Shown here one piece after another: positions 20,900 through 32,800 of a stretch of DNA of 64,000 bases. The stretch is from Populus alba (Eukaryota; Streptophyta; Magnoliopsida; Malpighiales; Salicaceae): NCBI RefSeq assembly GCF_005239225.2, contig NC_133297.1, forward strand, positions 18,464,147-18,528,146. Reading direction: 5' to 3'. Both the position numbers and the translations under genes were made by a program. The first letter of the stretch is position 1; the number at the start of each line of letters is the position of its first letter. The notes below the pieces were generated by a model, which saw only the letters and a program-made list of their open reading frames with translations, had not been told where the DNA came from and did no database searches.

Positions 20900-23085
20900 T
20901 ATCATAACCCAATTTTTGACCATTTTATTTTAATTATTATTATTATTTTATTTACTGAAAAGGATAAAAAAAATGACGGTGATAAAAAAATAATAATGAT
21001 GAAAAACAAGTAAAATGAAATCAATGAAGAATGAATTAAAATTTGGGTTAAGAGCAATATGATTGGAAGTTTTGGGATTTAATTAAACTTTGGAATTAAT
21101 CTAATTAAGCTTGGAATTAATTTAATTAATCCAATCAAGGGTTTAATTGGAGAATTGATAAGTTTTGAGACTTAATTAAGCTTGGAATTAATTTAATTAA
21201 TCCAATCAAGGGTTTAATTGGAGAATCGATAAGTTTTGAGACTTAATTGGACTTGGATTTAATTAAATTAATTAAATCAGGGATTTAATTGAAGAAATAA
21301 CAAAGTTTGGGGTTAATTGGGGGCACGATTGCAATAAATTAAAATCCAAGGACTACATTGAAAATTGTGTGCAAATGCAGGGGGCCATTGCAGTTTAAAC
21401 CAGGGACTTAATTAAAAAACTTTTAAAACTTCAAGGGCCAAAACACAAATCATCATTACACATCAAAACGACGCCATCTGTGGATACGCTGTTCATCTTC
21501 TTCAACGGACGCCCGCTGCCGCCATTACACCTGCAAGCAATGGTTGGAAGAAACATATTGTTCTCTGGCTATAAAAGCCAGAGAACAAAAGGTCACAAGG
21601 GGCAGACGGGAGGAGAAAAAAGAGCAGATTTGCGTTCCTCTGTTTTCTTCTCAAAGAAACAGAGGAGGCCACAAGCAGCGGAGGAGAAAGATAGGGAAAC
21701 CACAAAACCAGAGAAGAAAGAAACCAAAGAAAAAAAACTGGGGAAATTCAGAGCAAGGGAGATCGAGAACAGAAAAAGGAGAGAGGGACTGAAAAACAAA
21801 AAAAAGCAAGGGAAAGAACACTGAAACAGGAACACAACAAAAAAAGAAGCCAGGAACAAAGAGGAAAAACAAAAAAAGAGATCAGAGAAGGCGAAGAAAA
21901 ACCCAAGAGAGAGAGGGAGAGAGACGAAAGAAACCGGAAAGAAGAGAAACACAAGCAAAGCACAGAACTTTTAGGTTCATCTCCAGAACTCCCATACCAT
22001 AAATAGGCTTCCCTCACCAGTTCTGACTTAAGAAAAACAAGAGAGAAAACCGGCCAAGAGAGAGAGAGATGGTGTTCTGAAAACAGAGTAAAGAAACGAA
22101 AAAACAAGCCGAAACAGAGACACAGGAAAGGAATACAGCATGAGATACAAGTAGAAGGAGTAATAAGAAAGTCAAAGGCAAAAGCGTCGCCTTCAGCAAT
22201 TACGCACAAATTCTTTGCAAAAGAACCAGGTAAGTCTTCTGCTCTGTGTTAACCCAAATTCAGTTGCCCGCTGTTTGTTAATTAATTTTCGCCATCTGTT
22301 TTGAATTCAATATCAAGGGCCATGCACGCATGATTTAGATGACATGTGCCTCGTGTGGCACAGCTGGGTCCAGCCCCGCCTATGTGGGCTGAGCTGGGTC
22401 CAGCCCCGCCTATGTGGGCTGAGCTGGGCCCAACCCGTCAAAAAAATAAAAATAAAAAAATAAAAAACAGAAAAAAAAAATAGAAAAAATAAAAAATGTG
22501 TATGCATGAATAAAAATAATGTAAATTTATTGGTTTATTCACTAATGCCAGAGTCAGGAATAAAAATACCGGTTTAAATTTATATTATTTTTATTCATTG
22601 TATTTTATTTTATTTAGCTAGAAAAATAAAAAAATATGTACATGCGTAAAAATAAATTTTTTTTATTCACTGGCGATAGAGTATGGAATAAAAAATATTG
22701 ATCTAATTTATTTTAAAGCTACGTAATATTTACCAATGCTAGAGTTGGAGATATTCGTAGTTGAATTTTCACTGACGCCAGAGTCAGGAATATTATAAGC
22801 AAATTATCATAGCGTAAACTAATAAACATTTAGCAATTTAAGACAAAACCAGCAATGCAGTCTGCCTTAGGCAGAACTTTTAAGGGGTGATAATATCTTC
22901 CACTTTACATAACCAATCCCGAGCCATAGAATCTCTGTTGACCAGTTAGGGTTCCTAGTGACCATAATACTAGGTGGCGACTCCTTAGACAAGACATTTT
23001 TCCTTAAAAAAACCAGATGCCAGAAATCCATTCTTTCCATGATATACTTTTATCTTTTAGAGTCGTCGCGATGTCGGGTGCGACA
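20900..23085 (+). mobile_element. Solo LTR (family A), 2186 bp, TSD GAGAT
   Basis: The ends are TATCATAACCC and GGGTGCGACA. The five bases on each side are identical (GAGAT at 20895-20899 and 23086-23090). It matches 58003-60281 in reverse, including an AACGACGCC motif near 21470, a long purine-rich leader (21600-22200), a 30-bp duplicated unit at 22381-22440, and the GGTTCCTAGTGACCA block near 22950. The flanks join in a gag-like frame (EVHQGD then DGSVNRG). Long open frames across the purine tract are compositional. Confidence 0.9.
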
Positions 23086-24029
23086 GAGATGATGGAAGTG
23101 TGAACAGGGGACTAAGAGGACATCCTCAAATGGTTAACCGTTTGGAGGGACGTATGTGACATGACCAAAAGATTGATGTTTTCTCCTAAGTGTAGGAGTG
23201 TCGAAGTAATAAATAACTCGGCAAGACCGGGGTTGAACCACAGAGAGGTTAATTGTATAAATTATAAATAACAATACAACAACAACAACAACAATAATAA
23301 CAACAATAATAACAATAATAGTAATAGTAATAATAATATTAATAGTAATAATAATAATAATAATACTCAGTACGTGGCGTTGTTATACCTGAGAATGATC
23401 TAAAAGATCGGGTCACAGGTGTCCAGCCTATATACTGAGTTTATGAAAAGATCAAGGAGATATATTATATAATATAAATAGATTTCTGATGCGAATGAAC
23501 AAGGCAAGACCAACAATGTCAGGATCCTTGATAAAACACAGAGCATACTTAACGTACATAAATAATAACAATAATGTAAATAATAATAATAGTAGTAGTA
23601 GTAGTAGTAGTAGTAGTAAAAAAGAAGAGGAAGAAATTAATGAGAACATTGAAATGGAAGATTACTGTAAGGATTAAACAATGATAAAAATAAATGTTAA
23701 GGTTAGAGGATTCACTAATGGTATTTCAAACAAGTATAATATAAACTCTTATTACTCAATTTGGAAACCACACTCGAATGACGTTTCAATCGGATGATTT
23801 GTCATTAATAGCTCATTATAAATTGTTAACATGATCATATTAATATCTTATTTATGTAACACCAAACTTTTAAATATTTTCAGAAATTCATGATGCTAAC
23901 TTATATTAACAACAAATCAAGTTCCTTTCATAGCACAGGTGTAAGTAATACCATACGGTTGGGCTATGAGAGTGCCAAGCAAAATTCAGACCCGCAATTG
24001 TTGAAGGAAAATATACAGAACAAGTGAAG
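23086..24029. other. Degenerate retrotransposon sequence and microsatellites, no gene
   Basis: The first 65 bases continue the gag-like segment. There is then an AAC/AAT run at 23270-23366 and an AAT/AGT run at 23561-23620. The phrase CTCGGCAAGACCGGGGTTGA near 23218 resembles leader sequence of other plant retrotransposons. I see no gene. Confidence 0.6.
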
Positions 24030-24612
24030 CTATTGGACCCTGGAAGTATAAAGATGGCTTGCTTTTCTTTGAACAACCAGTTTATTCGCTACACAATTCC
24101 CCTCTTGTTCCATCCATAATCTCGACTGTCTATAATAGTAACCATGAGGGCTATCATAAAACACTTCATCGCATAGCTCAAGACTTTTATTGGCAAGGAA
24201 TGAAAACTTTTATCCAAGCTTTTATGCGACAATGTCTTATCTGCCAAAAACACAAGGCTGAAAACTTACATCCAGCAGGTCTTCTTCAACCTTTGCCAAT
24301 TCCACTTAAGACCTGGTCGAATATCTCTATGGATTTCATTGAATGACTGCCTACCTCCCAAGGAAAGTTGTTTTGCTGGTTATGGTAGACCATTTTTCGA
24401 TGCATGCATATCTCCTTCCTATTGCTCATCCATATACTGTTGTGAGTGTAGCCCGGTTATTCTTTGATAATATTTTCAAACTTCATGGCTTGCTTGAAAC
24501 CATTGAGTGATCTTGATGTAACGTTCACAAGTTTTTTTTTTTTTTTTGACTAAATTGGCTTTCAGTTCTACTTATAATTCACAAAGTGGTATACAAACAG
24601 AGGTTGTCAATC
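24030..24612 (+). pseudogene. Reina-like integrase, N-terminal piece
   Basis: The zinc-binding domain reads HEGYHKTLHRI then CLICQKHKAENLHPAGLLQP, followed by the start of the catalytic core, SNISMDFIE (first Asp of the DDE triad). Stops appear from 24344 onward and a T run at 24531-24548 interrupts the core. The sequence is cut at 24612, inside the segment QTEVVN that includes the catalytic glutamate, by CACTA copy 2. The remainder resumes at 27628. Confidence 0.85.
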
Positions 24613-25339
24613 CACTACATGATTTCACAGTTTTACCGACGGAAATATTCTGTCGGTGTGTGATTACGAGTTCGTCGGTAAATTATTTACCGACGTCTTC
24701 ACCGATGGAATACGTCCGTCGGCTTTCCTTTCGTCGGTAATTCCATATTCTGTTGCTATATTGGTCGGAAAAACAAAAAACAATTTGTCAATGGCTTTAC
24801 AGACGGAATTTGCGAGCCAAAAAAAAAAAAGTTTCCCACTTGAAATATACCGACAGATTTCATTCCGTCGGTGATATCGTGAGTTACCGACAGAAACGTA
24901 CCGTCAATAAATTTGTCGGTGAGTGTTTGAAATATCGACCGAATATATCCATCTGTAAATTTGTCGATAATTGTGGCAGCTACTATCAAATGCCGACGGA
25001 TTTATTCCATCAGTAAAGCTATCGATGAAAGTATGAATTACCGACCGAATGTATCTGTCTGGAAAGTCGTCGGTGATTGTGGAAACTAATGCCGATGGAT
25101 TCATTCCATCGGTAAAACCCTTTGTAATAGTTTTTTTCTAAATTTGTTTTTTTAAAAATTATTTAGAATATATAATATAAAATTATATAAATTAATGCTA
25201 ATAAAAACCAATTATGCAAATAAAATTTATATTAAACATTAAAAAAAAAATCAAAGTTAAATAATATTCATTACAAACTGAATGTGTTTCAAAAAAAATA
25301 TTAAATGAAATTTTAAAGGTAAATAATGTTTATTACAAA

Positions 25340-25660
25340 TTAATATAAAGATGGAGATGGAGGAGGACGAGGAGGAGGCTGGTGGTTATATGGCAAAAAA
25401 GGATTAGGCGCACATGTTTCACTATGTGATGCCATGTTCATGACCATTTCGCGAAGCTTTTCATAAGCCGCTTTTTGTTGTTCAGACTCCACTCTTTGTT
25501 GTGCTTGAGACGCTTTGAGTTGTGTGTAAGCCTCTGATAGGTGGTCGTATTTTTCGGTGAGCTGAGCTGTGTGTTGCTGCAAGGCCACAAACTCCTTAGA
25601 TTGGGAGCTCAATATTGATTAGGAGCTCCCAACGGTTGAAGCACTACGGGCCGACCGCAA
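25340..25660 (-). pseudogene. CACTA accessory protein (TNPA/Transposase_24-like), C-terminal piece
   Basis: The frame 25612-25340 encodes SQSKEFVALQQHTAQLTEKY, a coiled-coil-like stretch, then a Pro-rich tail NHQPPPRPPPSPSLY. The same end, slightly diverged, is at 42064-42300 in copy 3. The N-terminal part is missing because of the deletion joining this to the transposase remnant at 25661. In En/Spm-type elements such proteins bind the subterminal repeats. Here the assignment rests on position and on similarity to copy 3. Confidence 0.65.
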
Positions 25661-26469
25661 GGTAGTTTAACATGTAGAAGTTAGGGCACATGTTAATTTT
25701 CTGGTATCCTAAACCGAGGGGTTTCATCATGGACTTTGCAACATAGAAGTTCTCTTTCAAGTTGTTCCTTTCACGTAAAATGCTTCTCGTCCATTCAATA
25801 ATTTTGTCATACCCGGCCTCACTCAACCCGTGATCTAACTTGATGGTGAACACATGTGCTACGGCCGATAATTTATTGTGGTTTGTGTAGCCATCCTATA
25901 ATGGTTCGTCAAAATCTTTCAACAAATCAAAAAACCTAGTTGCATTTGCATTAGGTTCTTCTTCTACGATTGGACATTGATTGACATTACCTTGATTCAT
26001 TCTCATCAGAATCTTTCAACAAATCAAAAAACCTAGCTGCATCTGCATTAGGTTCTTCTTCTACGATTGGACATTGACTGACATTACCTTGATTCATTCT
26101 CATTGCTTCCATAACCATATTTCTATAAGGATTAGTGTTGTCATTTGCCGCTTCATGCATGTTGCTAGCACTAGAAGTTGACCCAACCACCGTTTCTCCC
26201 ATTCTCCTCTTACTAACAAATACTTTTCCATGTGCATACCAACACTGGTAATTCTCCATAAACCCTTTGTGTAGAAGATGCATCATTACAACATCTGGAT
26301 GCAGATACTTTTTATTTTGAAACTTCCTGCATGGACACCTAATACCGCTTCCAGTAAAATTTCTGGGAATAGATGTTGCGAAATTAATAAAACCCTGAAC
26401 CCCGTTACAATAATCCATCCTTCACAATCCTTGGGGTGAATCTCGATACATCCATGAACGATCATCCAT
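25661..26469 (-). pseudogene. TNP2 transposase N-terminal remnant
   Basis: The start codon is at 26467-26469 (MDDRSWMYRDSPQ). The transposase-associated domain follows, with Cys-rich GIRCPCRKFQNKKYLHPDV and GFMENYQCWYAHG. A TGA follows the first 15 codons where copy 3 has CGG (arginine). A 97-bp tandem duplication at 25909-26102 then shifts the frame. The downstream piece 25853-25661 matches LGYQKINMCPNFYML, and the rest of the protein is deleted. The CAG codon at ENYQCW is intact here but TAG in copy 3. Confidence 0.85.
25909..26102 (-). repeat. 97-bp tandem duplication inside the transposase remnant
   Basis: The segment beginning TCAAAATCTTTCAACAAATC (25909) recurs at 26006 with four or five substitutions. 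Copies 1 and 3 have one unit. Because 97 is not a multiple of three, the duplication breaks the frame. The two halves have diverged slightly, so it is not very recent. Confidence 0.88.
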
Positions 26470-27627
26470 GACTAATATCGAACCTCTATAAAATTATGAT
26501 GACATCATGTATTAATTAACTAAGTTAAGTAAATAAACTTGCAAAAATATTACTTTACCTCGAGATTATCTAACAAACCAATCACAACTTCTCATACATA
26601 TTAAATATTTATTATCATTTATCAACGTCCATACAAATTAATATATATAAATTTACGAAAATTACCACTCCGCAATACCATTGATAAAACTTAAAATGGA
26701 CCCGTTAAGCAAGCTATTAATTATTTCCAAACAGCACATGTAATTCGGTAATTCCATAAAGTTTTAACAATTTACAAACAAATACAATTTTACAAAATCT
26801 AAAACAAACCATAACAGGTATAAAATTATTCATTCATATACTACAAGTTTGTTTGAGAAATAACAATAAAACATGTACATCTACTAACAAAATACATATA
26901 CTGAAAAAACAATAAAATTAACATTTAAATGTTGAAATTTAAAAAGATAGAATTACTTACAAAAATTGATAAAATTCATTGGTAAATCAGAACACGGATG
27001 CTGTGACCACAAAATTTCAAGAAATATAACTTGTGCTGAGATGAGAGAGATTTTTGTTTGAGGGGAGGGGGGGTTGGTTGTTTGCAGATGGGGAGAGTTT
27101 GGATTAGGAAGAAGAAGGAGAAATAGGGGTGGAGAGGGTCGGCAGAGAGGGCATATATTAACATTTTCCATCGGTGAGTCTGTCGGCTATTCTGATGGAA
27201 AAATCGACACGTCACCGTACGGATCTGCCATTTCGAATCCCTCGGTGATTCCGTCGGCATTTTAAACGGTGAACCGGTCACGTCACCGTACGGATCTGCC
27301 ATTTCAAATCCCTCGATGATTCCGTCAGTATTTTTAACGGTGAACCAATCACGTCACTGTACGGGGCTGCCGTTTTGAATCCGTTAGTGATTCCGTCGGT
27401 AAAAATCACCTTGCCAAAACCTCCACGTCAGCGAACCGCCTTTTTTTAATTATTATTCTGAACTTTCCATCCGTAATTCAGTTGGTAACTACCGACGGAC
27501 ACTTTTTGTCGGTAGTTACCGACTGAATTACGAACGGAAAAAGTTCCGTTGGTAATTTCGACCTCAAATTACCGACAAAAATATTCCGTCGGTAAATCCG
27601 TTGCTATTAAGCGAATTTCTGGTAATG

Positions 27628-28410
27628 ATCGCACTATCAAGATGTATTTGCGTTGCTTTACAAGTGACCGTCCTCACCGCTGGTTTCAATGGTTACCTTG
27701 GGTGGAGTATTGTTACAACACAAGCTACCACTCCTCTCTGAAAGCTACTCCATTCAAAGTGGTGTATGCCCGCTCTCCTCTCACTATGTTGTTTTATTGT
27801 CATGGATTAGCTAAACTTGAAGTTGCGGATCAGGAATTAAAATCCAGGGAATTGGTGCTTCAAGACCTTCGAAACCGATTACTTCAGGCTTAAAATTCCA
27901 TGAAGGTATGATGCTAAACATCGTCCTGTTCAATATAAACTGGGTGATCGGGTTCTCCTCAAACTCCAGCCTCACCGCCAACTTAGCCTCTCTTCAAAAT
28001 GGACACTAAACTTTCACCCAGTTACTATGGTCCTTTTTCCTATTTTAGCCAAAGTGGATTTTATGGCTTAATAATTAGACCTTCCCTCCTCCTCTAAACT
28101 AAACCCTGTTTTTCATGTTTCCTGCCTTAAACCTTTCCATGGAACTACAGTTCCAATTGAACCCTCTTTGCCTATTCTGACACAAGGCGAAATTCAACCT
28201 CTTCCTAAAGTTATTCTTGATTCCCGATCAGTTAACAATCAGCACCGGGTTTTAGTTCATTGGGACGGGTTGTCCCTTGCGGAATCCTCTTGGAAGGATG
28301 TTGACTCTCTTCGCAATCGCTTCCCTTCTTTTGCACTTGAGGACAAGTGCCGTACAAATGGGGACAACGATGTTATCAGCGACCACATGGATAATCTCTT
28401 TATATTGTAA
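27628..28410 (+). pseudogene. Reina-like integrase C-terminal part and chromodomain
   Basis: It continues the integrase after the CACTA insertion: KMYLRCFTSDRPHRWFQWLP, WVEYCYNTSYHSSLKATPF, then a GDRVLLKLQPHRQ module, then the chromodomain segment RVLVHWDGLSLAESSWKDVD near 28250, and FPSFALEDKC at the end. Stops occur at about 27892 and 28071. The chromodomain of this clade is thought to guide insertion into heterochromatin. The end of the element after 28410 is not recognisable. Confidence 0.85.
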
Positions 28411-28439
28411 GCTGGAATGTGGTTATAGTAAGTGAAAAT

Positions 28440-28690
28440 TTTCAAACTTTTACTTGCATTGAGATCGTTGGGTGCTGGACATAGTAGTTTTTAAGTGCTC
28501 AAAAGCTTGAGCTACCTCATCTGTCCATTAATTTGAAAGAATCAATGCGTAACATAGTTGTAAGAGGAGATGCAATTGTACCATAATTCTAGACAAACTT
28601 TCGGTAACAGCTAGTAAGTCCCAAGAAACCACGTAAGCCTTTCACACTACTCGGCTTTGGCCAATCAATCATGATATTACGTGGAATTCA
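28440..28690 (-). pseudogene. Gypsy reverse transcriptase/RNase H junction fragment, inverted
   Basis: The minus strand reads MIDWPKPSSVKGLRGFLGL then CYRKFV, the conserved end of gypsy RT, followed by stops and a weak RNase H start. It points opposite to the integrase on its left, so it comes from another element or an inversion. Confidence 0.75.
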
Positions 28691-29049
28691 TTGGTATTTC
28701 GAGTTTTCAACAGCCAAGTGTTCTATTCCTTTGATTTGGCATTTAAATTTCTATTCCTGAGCTATCCTGTGTTTGGTTGGGAAGGCCATTCTCTATTCCT
28801 GAGCTTTCCTTTGGTTTGGCATTTAAATTTCTATGTTTGGATGGGAAGATGGGTTTTAAAACATCACTACGCATTTTGTTTGTTAATAGAATGGACAGTT
28901 CCTTTTCAAGAAAGAAAAAGGCCAAATTGTACTTAAAAAAAAAGCTCCTTGAACTTAACTTCTGAGATCCTGATTTTCTATCCTAAACATTAGATTTTTG
29001 GAATAGGCTTGTTCTGTTAGGAAATTAACAAAAAAATAAAAACCCAGGC
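28691..29049. other. No gene; local short direct duplications
   Basis: Phrases such as TTTGGCATTTAAATTTCTAT (near 28735 and 28817) and CTATTCCTGAGC (near 28751 and 28793) occur twice within 100 bases. There is nothing coding. Confidence 0.6.
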
Positions 29050-29852
29050 TCATAACATCTTTTTAATGGCTCTCTATGTTTCTATTAATAATTACAAAAA
29101 AAAAATTGAAAGAAATATTCAGTTTTTTAATCTAACATCTTTATCAACAATATTTGAAATACATGGAATCATCATTTTTAGACAAATAAATCCAAAATAT
29201 TATTGCATATTGCACCTCCAAAAACCCGTTTAATTTATTGAAAGAGACTCAGGCATTAGCAACAGCACCACAACCACCCCCAGCAGCCGCAGCCCCAGCC
29301 GCAGCCACCACCAGCACCATTACCAGCAACAATGACAGGAGCACGGGCAAGGACACGGGCACGGACACGAGCACAAGCACGAACACCATGAACATTAGCA
29401 ACGACAGCAACAAAGTATATTTAATTAAGATTTTCAATTTAGGTTTGTTGTATGGGTTTATAAACTTTCTTTGATTTTCCTTTTCTTTGATGACTTGCAT
29501 ACTTAGAATAAGAAGTTGTAAAGAGATGATGAAGATGGATTACGGTTTTTCTCTCTATTTTATAAGTTTCTTTGTTGAATCTATTGTTTAGGAGTAAATT
29601 GAAATAATAATTGGAAAATTAGGGGATATTTGTTGGTTGAGTATTATTAAAAAAAATTTTAAAAAAAAATAGCCAAAGAGAAAAGAAATGAAAAGTTAAG
29701 TTTATGAGCTAGCCCCATTTACACTTTTACATGGTGCGCTCAATTCCCAATCTAATGGGATGAGAAAAGGTAATGTTGAATTCGGCCTCATGACTTCTTT
29801 ATATATTTTATGTCTAGAACACCGGCTCATTTGGTAGAAATTTGATTCTTTA

Positions 29853-32800
29853 TTTTTTTTTTGAGAAGTATATGGTTTCATTAAACGCCATAGCCTGGCG
29901 AGACAAAAAATTACAAAGCCTGCCGCATATCAATTTTGCAGGAAATGCCAATCAAAGCAAAGTCCAAACAAAAAGGACAAAACATCAGAAATAGACTAAG
30001 AAAGCAACAATATAATCAACACAAGAAAACCATTACTGCAAAACCAAGAGAAGCGTCCAAGAGTCTCCAATTTAATTTTCACGAGAATGTAAACCTCTGA
30101 AGAGATGCACATATAGTCTGATAGACATAATCTGAGAGATGAATCATAACCAAGCAATGAAATCACTGGATCTGTGCACTCCTTGCTTAGCCATACAATC
30201 TGCCAGACTATTGCTCTCACGGTACACATGAGAAAAAGTAATTGAACCAAACAGACTAGTCAATTTCTGAACTGTGGAGAAGAGGTCTCTATGCATCCAT
30301 GGCCTGTTGTGAGTATTATGCATCCAGCTGATTACATTGGCAGAATCAGATTCAATAATTATATGCTTATGATGAAGGAAACACTTTGAGGCTGAAAGCT
30401 CAATAGCTTTGACAACAGCTCTCAGCTCAGCTATGTTTGAGTCTAGAATCCCTACTTGAAGAGAAAAAATACCAAGGAGATGACCTTGGTGATTGCGCAA
30501 GGCACCACCTATACCTGAGAGACCAGGCTTTCCAAGAGAGGAGCCATCCACGTTCCACTTGAATCTACCAATGGGAGGAGGAGACCATATAACACCAGTT
30601 CTATAAATCTGAACATTGGACCAGCGGATCAGACCTGCTGACGATCTTAACAGATCTAGAGGGGAGTAAGGAAAGTCAGGATGAAGTGCTTTCAACCATA
30701 AGCACAGCCGAGCGATGATAAGGAAGAAGACTGAATCATAGTTCGGCGACTTTTGTCGAAATATCAGGTCATTTCGAAGAAGCCAAAGGGACCATACCAC
30801 TGAGAAAAACAACATCAGCCATGCTTTTTTTCTGAAATTTACCCTGAACCATGACAGTCCACTGAGAGAATAAGCATGACAAATTCTTAGGGCAGCACCA
30901 TGATAATCCCCACCACTTGATGATTTTAGACCAGATGATCCAATGATTATGGCAATGTAGAAGTAAGTGATCAACCGACTCTTCCTCAACTTGACAAATA
31001 GGGCAGTTGGAGTGTGAGCTATCCAAAACACCTCTTCTAACCAGCACACCTCGGGTGTTGAGTCTGTTAATAATAGCCATCCAACAGAAGATCTCCACTT
31101 TAGGAGGGACTACACCTTTCCAGATTCCAGCAAAAGAGAAGCCATTGGTAGAATAGTGAGTTGGGCTTAGCAGCCCACATAGAGATTTAACTGAAAATCT
31201 TCCTGATTTGTTGTCCTTCCATATTAGTCTATCCTCTGATTCGCTGTCTAAATGCACCTTTGAGAGAACGATATATAATTGTTCTAACAAACCAATGTTT
31301 CGACCCCTCAAAGGCCTTGACCAGGAAAAGAGCCATATCCATTCAAAACCATCCCACATTCCCATCTTGTCAATGCTGGCATCTTTATCATTGGATAAAC
31401 GGTAAAGAGTAGGGAAACGATTTGCAAGACAGTGATTGGCAACCCAAATATCATGCCAAAACGTTGTTCTCTTGCCATTACCAATAAGAACCATAGATTG
31501 ATGGGACACAATCTCTTGCAATCTGTTATCTTTAATACAATGGTTAATCATACGCGTCCATGTGCTGCCAGTTCCTGAAAGAGGGGTTTGTGGCAGGAAA
31601 CTGGAGCTGTTTGTGTTGTGTATGAATTTGATCAATTCCTTCCATAAGCTTGATTCCTCCGAACCCAACCTCCATTGCCATTTATACAGCAATGCTGTAT
31701 TTTTATCCCTTAAAGACCCAATCCCAAGGCCCCCTATCCTTTTCGGGAGAGAAACTGTTGACCAGCTGACATTGCATAATTTCCTGCTTTCCTCTTTTCC
31801 AGACCATAGAAAAGATCTGAACTTTCTCTCAATTGTTGTTGCAACTGTTGCTGGCATGGGAAATAAAGATAGATAGTAGATGGGCAAGTTACTTAGAACA
31901 GATTTAAGTAGACACAATCTACCTCCAATAGATAGAAATCTGCCTTTCCATGCAGCCAACCTGCTGCTGATTTTGCTGATAATAGGCTTCCACATTGAAA
32001 CTCTGTTCATATTTGCACCGATGGGAAGACCAAGATATGTGATTGGGAGTAGTTCCTGCTTGCACCTAAGAATCTGCGCTGAGTGGCGGCATACATGATC
32101 TTCAATACCCACGCCAATAATACTGCTTTTGTAGAAGTTAACTTTCAGCCCTGATATAAGTTCAAAGCATAAAAGGATATGCTTTATGTTCTGTAAACTG
32201 GATAGGGAAGCTGAACTGAATATAAGGGTATCATCCGCAAACTGCAAGTGAGATAATGCAGGACCAGAACTGCTGAAATTCAGACCTTCAATCAATTCCA
32301 TATCACAACCACGCTGCAGCATACAACTCAACCCCTGGACGGCAAGATTAAAGAGAAAAGGAGAGAGCGGATCTCCTTGGCGTAATCCTTTTTCCAAGCT
32401 GAATTCCTCTGTGGGAGAGCCATTAACAAGAACAGACATCTTTGCTGTAGAAATACATTGCATAATCCACCCTCTCCATCTGGATCCAAAGCCCATACTA
32501 GCCATAACTTCGTTAATGTATTCCCATATGACAGAATCAAATGCTTTATGAAAGTCAAGTTTGAAAAGATAAGCTTTACCATGGTTTTCCTTGATGTAAG
32601 CAATAGCCTCATTTGCAATCAATACACTGTCAAGTATTTGCCTACCTTTGATGAAAGCAGTTTGATTGTCTGTAATAACTTCTGGCATAACATGTTTCAA
32701 TCTGATTGCCAGCAACTTTGATATAATCTTATATAAGCTTCCCACCAAACTGATAGGTCTAAAGTCCGCCAACTTTGCAGCACAATTTATCTTAGGAATG

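Larger units (their letters stand above)
24613..27627 (-). mobile_element. CACTA element copy 2, internally deleted, TSD ATC
   Basis: The left terminus is CACTACATGATT (24613) and the right terminus on the minus strand is CATTACCAGAAATTCGC (27627), both diverged from the CACTACCAGAAA consensus. The target duplication ATC is exact (24610-24612 and 27628-27630). The subterminal regions are dense in TCCGTCGGT words. Coding content is reduced to the transposase N-terminus and the accessory protein C-terminus, joined near 25661. At 3015 bp it could only have moved with enzymes supplied elsewhere. Confidence 0.92.
20660..28410 (+). mobile_element. Reina-like Ty3/gypsy element, fragmentary, heavily interrupted
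   Basis: Pieces in order: a degenerate primer site resembling TATCAGAGCAGG at 20720-20731, a gag-like segment split by a solo LTR (20780-20899 and 23086-23150), and integrase with chromodomain split by a CACTA element (24030-24612 and 27628-28410). The region 23150-24030 is not recognisable as coding. Protease, RT and RNase H are missing. Assigning these pieces to one element is inference from shared orientation and order. The integrase part is firm. Confidence 0.6.

Noticed and set aside
21480..22209. Lys/Glu/Arg-rich plus frames and Phe/Ser/Leu-rich minus frames
   Set aside because: A purine-rich leader tract inside the family-A solo LTR. The other copy at 59000-59200 has a different frame structure.
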